Source of the DNA: Proteocatella sp049670425
GTDB lineage: Bacteria; Bacillota; Clostridia; Peptostreptococcales; Filifactoraceae
Assembly: GCA_049670425.1 (NCBI GenBank)
Contig: JBATTG010000209.1
Coordinates: 1-17,039, forward strand
Length of the DNA stretch: 17,039 nt
Direction: 5' to 3'
Part shown: one piece after another, positions 15,540-17,039 of the stretch
Numbering within the stretch: the stretch's first letter is position 1
Layout: each line of letters begins with the position of its first letter
Notes under the pieces: generated by a model
Told to the model about the DNA's origin: nothing
Seen by the model: only the letters and a program-made list of their open reading frames with translations
Databases searched by the model: none
Translations under genes and position numbers: made by a program

Positions 15540-15975
15540 AAAAATTGCATTTTTAGTTATTGCATATACAGTATTAAATTCATTCATAGTTATTTTTCCA
15601 CAGATGAAAGAAAATCAGGACTTGAAGCAGCAGATATTTGATATTGATAAAGTTCAAGAAGTCTCATCAGAAAATCTGACCCAGATAAGTGCTTTAGAAT
15701 TAATTGGAAAAATAGATGTGATTTTAAAAAAAACAAATTTGAATCAAGCAAATTACACATACGCAAAAGATGAGCGCGAAACCACTCAGGCTCATAAAAT
15801 AAGGATCACCTTAAATGGATCTAAATCCAGTGTAAGCAGTTTTCTTAAACAACTTATTCAAATAGAAGGATTGCAGTTAGATGAACTAGTAATAACTCAA
15901 AGCGAAAATGAACTTAACGCAAATATGAATATAATTGTAATAGGTGGCAAATATGAAAATAAAATCAAACAATAG
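15532..15975 (+). CDS. pilO: PilO-like type IV filament membrane protein
   Basis: A 147-residue bitopic protein: a membrane segment at about 4-23, a coiled coil at about 25-50 (KENQDLKQQIFDIDKVQEV), and an alpha/beta domain at about 52-140. The stretch from LNGSKSSVSSFLKQLIQIEG through LQLDELVITQSENELNANMN is the typical PilO/GspM ferredoxin-like pattern (strand, helix, short strand, final strand). PilO pairs with PilN to form the extracytoplasmic part of the alignment complex. It is shorter than Gram-negative PilO (about 200 residues), as in other compact Gram-positive sets. The start overlaps the pilN stop by 8 bases, and no separate ribosome site is needed if translation is coupled. The family call is better supported than for the PilN-like partner. 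Confidence 0.75.
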   Translation: MNKKIAFLVIAYTVLNSFIVIFPQMKENQDLKQQIFDIDKVQEVSSENLTQISALELIGKIDVILKKTNLNQANYTYAKDERETTQAHKIRITLNGSKSSVSSFLKQLIQIEGLQLDELVITQSENELNANMNIIVIGGKYENKIKQ

Positions 15976-16300
15976 GGGAAGTCTATTCATAGATGTAATA
16001 ATTGGAGTGAATATATTGATTATTTTGGGGATATTAACCTTTAAAATAATATTTTTTCAGATTAACTCATTAAATATAATAGAAACAATAGATAGTATGA
16101 ACAGTATTGCAAATGATGAAATTACAAAAATATTAAGAATAAGATTGTACGAAGACAGAAGCATTGAAGGCAACAAAGTAAGTTACAATAAAGATTATAT
16201 AGATACTGTAGACGGAGTTGATTTTTATAAACTTAGGATGGAAATAAAAAATGAAAAAAATAAAATTACCAGAAAATATGAAGTCATCATCATGGAATAA
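15953..16300 (+). CDS. Minor pseudopilin (PilV/GspI-like) with Asp at position +5
   Basis: A 115-residue prepilin-like protein. The leader MKIKSNNRG is followed by a class III cleavage site and a hydrophobic helix (SLFIDVIIGVNILIILGILTF), which would anchor it and later pack into the filament core. Mature position +5 is Asp rather than the nearly invariant Glu (SLFID compared with FTLIE). The remainder is a short charged domain. ATG 15953 is preferred over GTG 15944 because AGGTGG (15942-15947) precedes it by 5 bases. It overlaps the PilO-like gene by 23 bases. PilV/GspI is inferred from its position ahead of the other minor pilins; the low size and weak similarity leave the subtype open. Confidence 0.7.
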   Translation: MKIKSNNRGSLFIDVIIGVNILIILGILTFKIIFFQINSLNIIETIDSMNSIANDEITKILRIRLYEDRSIEGNKVSYNKDYIDTVDGVDFYKLRMEIKNEKNKITRKYEVIIME

Positions 16301-16982
16301 GCATGGAATGTGCTCAATGCAGATGATTATGATTCTTATGATTGTAATATTGATGTCAAGTTTTATTTTGGATTCCACAAACATAACCTTGAAAATTATA
16401 TCCAAAAGGGAAAATACGATACAAGAACAGTTGTGGGGAGAGAGCATATTTCAAATAGTAGATTTGTATATGATACAGGGCGTTGAAAAAATATACAATA
16501 ATCCGCAAAAGAGTGTATTTATCAGCTCATATGATAACGATAAAATTAAAATCAAAATACTGCAATACGCGCTTTCTGAAATTTTGAACACAAATGTAAT
16601 CCAAATTGGAAATAAATTATCAGGCTCCAGAATACTTGAAGACATAGGCCTAGAGTATAAATATATAAACAGAATTGGATACGTCTACGACAATTCTCCG
16701 GAGGTCAAGTGTTTTGTGAAAAATAAAGAAATGGTGACAAATAATATATATTCATCGGAAGACTTTGCCATGATAATAGCCGTTAAAATCGAAAAGGGTA
16801 ATGATACTTTTGTTTATTACAAAGACTATTTTTTAAAAATTCCAATGTACACCGATGAACTTATAAATGAAATAAAAACCTATTACGAGGATAATTCAAA
16901 CTCCAAACCATGGGTAAGTAAATTGAAATTTGATATAGAAGCTACCCTTATCACCTCAGAGGTATATTATGATAAAAACTAA
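16251..16982 (+). CDS. Probable minor pseudopilin (PilX/GspK-like), or other filament-associated membrane protein
   Basis: A 243-residue protein with a basic N-terminus followed by a methionine-rich hydrophobic segment (MCSMQMIMILMIVILMSSF, about 20-38). The Gly19-Met20 junction after NKHG could be a prepilin peptidase site, as in GspK and PilX proteins, which are larger than other minor pilins and often lack Glu at +5 (here Gln). The rest is an extracytoplasmic alpha/beta region without recognised motifs. The start is uncertain: ATG 16251 has AGGA at 16235-16238, whereas ATG 16278 would give a more usual 10-residue leader, and ATG 16308 would remove the leader altogether. Using 16251, it overlaps the upstream gene by 50 bases. 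The assignment relies mainly on context. Confidence 0.6.
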   Translation: MKKIKLPENMKSSSWNKHGMCSMQMIMILMIVILMSSFILDSTNITLKIISKRENTIQEQLWGESIFQIVDLYMIQGVEKIYNNPQKSVFISSYDNDKIKIKILQYALSEILNTNVIQIGNKLSGSRILEDIGLEYKYINRIGYVYDNSPEVKCFVKNKEMVTNNIYSSEDFAMIIAVKIEKGNDTFVYYKDYFLKIPMYTDELINEIKTYYEDNSNSKPWVSKLKFDIEATLITSEVYYDKN

Positions 16983-17039
16983 AATAAATGGTTTTACGCT
17001 CATAGAGCTCTTGATAGTGTCGGCACTGATAACAATGAC
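16969..17039 (+). CDS. Type IV prepilin-like protein (N-terminal fragment, cut by window end)
   Basis: This short open frame runs to the window edge. ATG 16969 has AGAGG at 16958-16962, 6 bases upstream, and overlaps the preceding gene by 14 bases. The translation begins MIKTKINGFTLIELLIVSA, a textbook prepilin signal: a basic leader of 8 residues, Gly, then Phe-Thr-Leu-Ile-Glu with Glu at +5 and a hydrophobic helix. Prepilin peptidase would cut after Gly8 and methylate Phe1. It could be a PilW/GspJ-like minor pilin or a major subunit; the missing C-terminus would tell. Confidence 0.9.
   Translation, partial: MIKTKINGFTLIELLIVSALITM

Noticed and set aside
1..17039. tRNA, rRNA, CRISPR array, insertion sequence or riboswitch
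   Set aside because: No cloverleaf, spaced repeats, transposase frame, terminal inverted repeats or long structured leader were seen; almost all of the window is coding.

Overview
The window looks like a low-GC Gram-positive chromosome, most likely an anaerobic member of the Clostridia. The DNA is AT-rich, Shine-Dalgarno sites are strong (AGGAG/GGAGG), every gene lies on the + strand, and the order murD-ftsW-murG-divIB-ylxW-ylxX-sbp-ftsZ is that of a Firmicutes division and cell-wall (dcw) cluster. No species can be named from the sequence alone.

Region 1 (1-6410) is the end of the dcw cluster: the mraY 3' end, murD, ftsW/spoVE, murG, divIB/ftsQ, two DUF881 (YlxW/YlxX-like) proteins and the DUF1290 small basic protein. 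Genes overlap or are separated by a few bases, so this is one operon. It makes and flips peptidoglycan precursors and polymerises wall at the septum. Region 2 (6411-7760) has a promoter-bearing spacer, ftsZ, and a hairpin-plus-T-run terminator. ftsA is not in its usual place, and spoIIGA-sigE-sigG, which in spore formers commonly sits just after ftsZ, is missing.

Region 3 (7779-10222) holds nrdR (repressor of ribonucleotide reductase genes) and a PhoP/PhoR-like two-component pair. The kinase is shortened: one N-terminal membrane segment and no extracellular sensor domain.

Region 4 (10224-17039, running off the window) starts with a divergent SF1/UvrD-like ATPase and continues as a type IV filament locus. 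It has an assembly ATPase (PilB/GspE-like), a platform protein (PilC/GspF-like), an unrecognised 172-residue soluble protein, PilN-like and PilO-like membrane proteins, and three consecutive proteins with prepilin-type N-termini. The last is cut by the window end and has a textbook prepilin signal. No pilM, pilT or prepilin peptidase gene is present in the window. The genes from the kinase to the end are tightly packed, and the final five overlap. The most interesting candidates are the orphan gene in the pilM slot and the degenerate helicase-like ATPase at the head of the filament operon.
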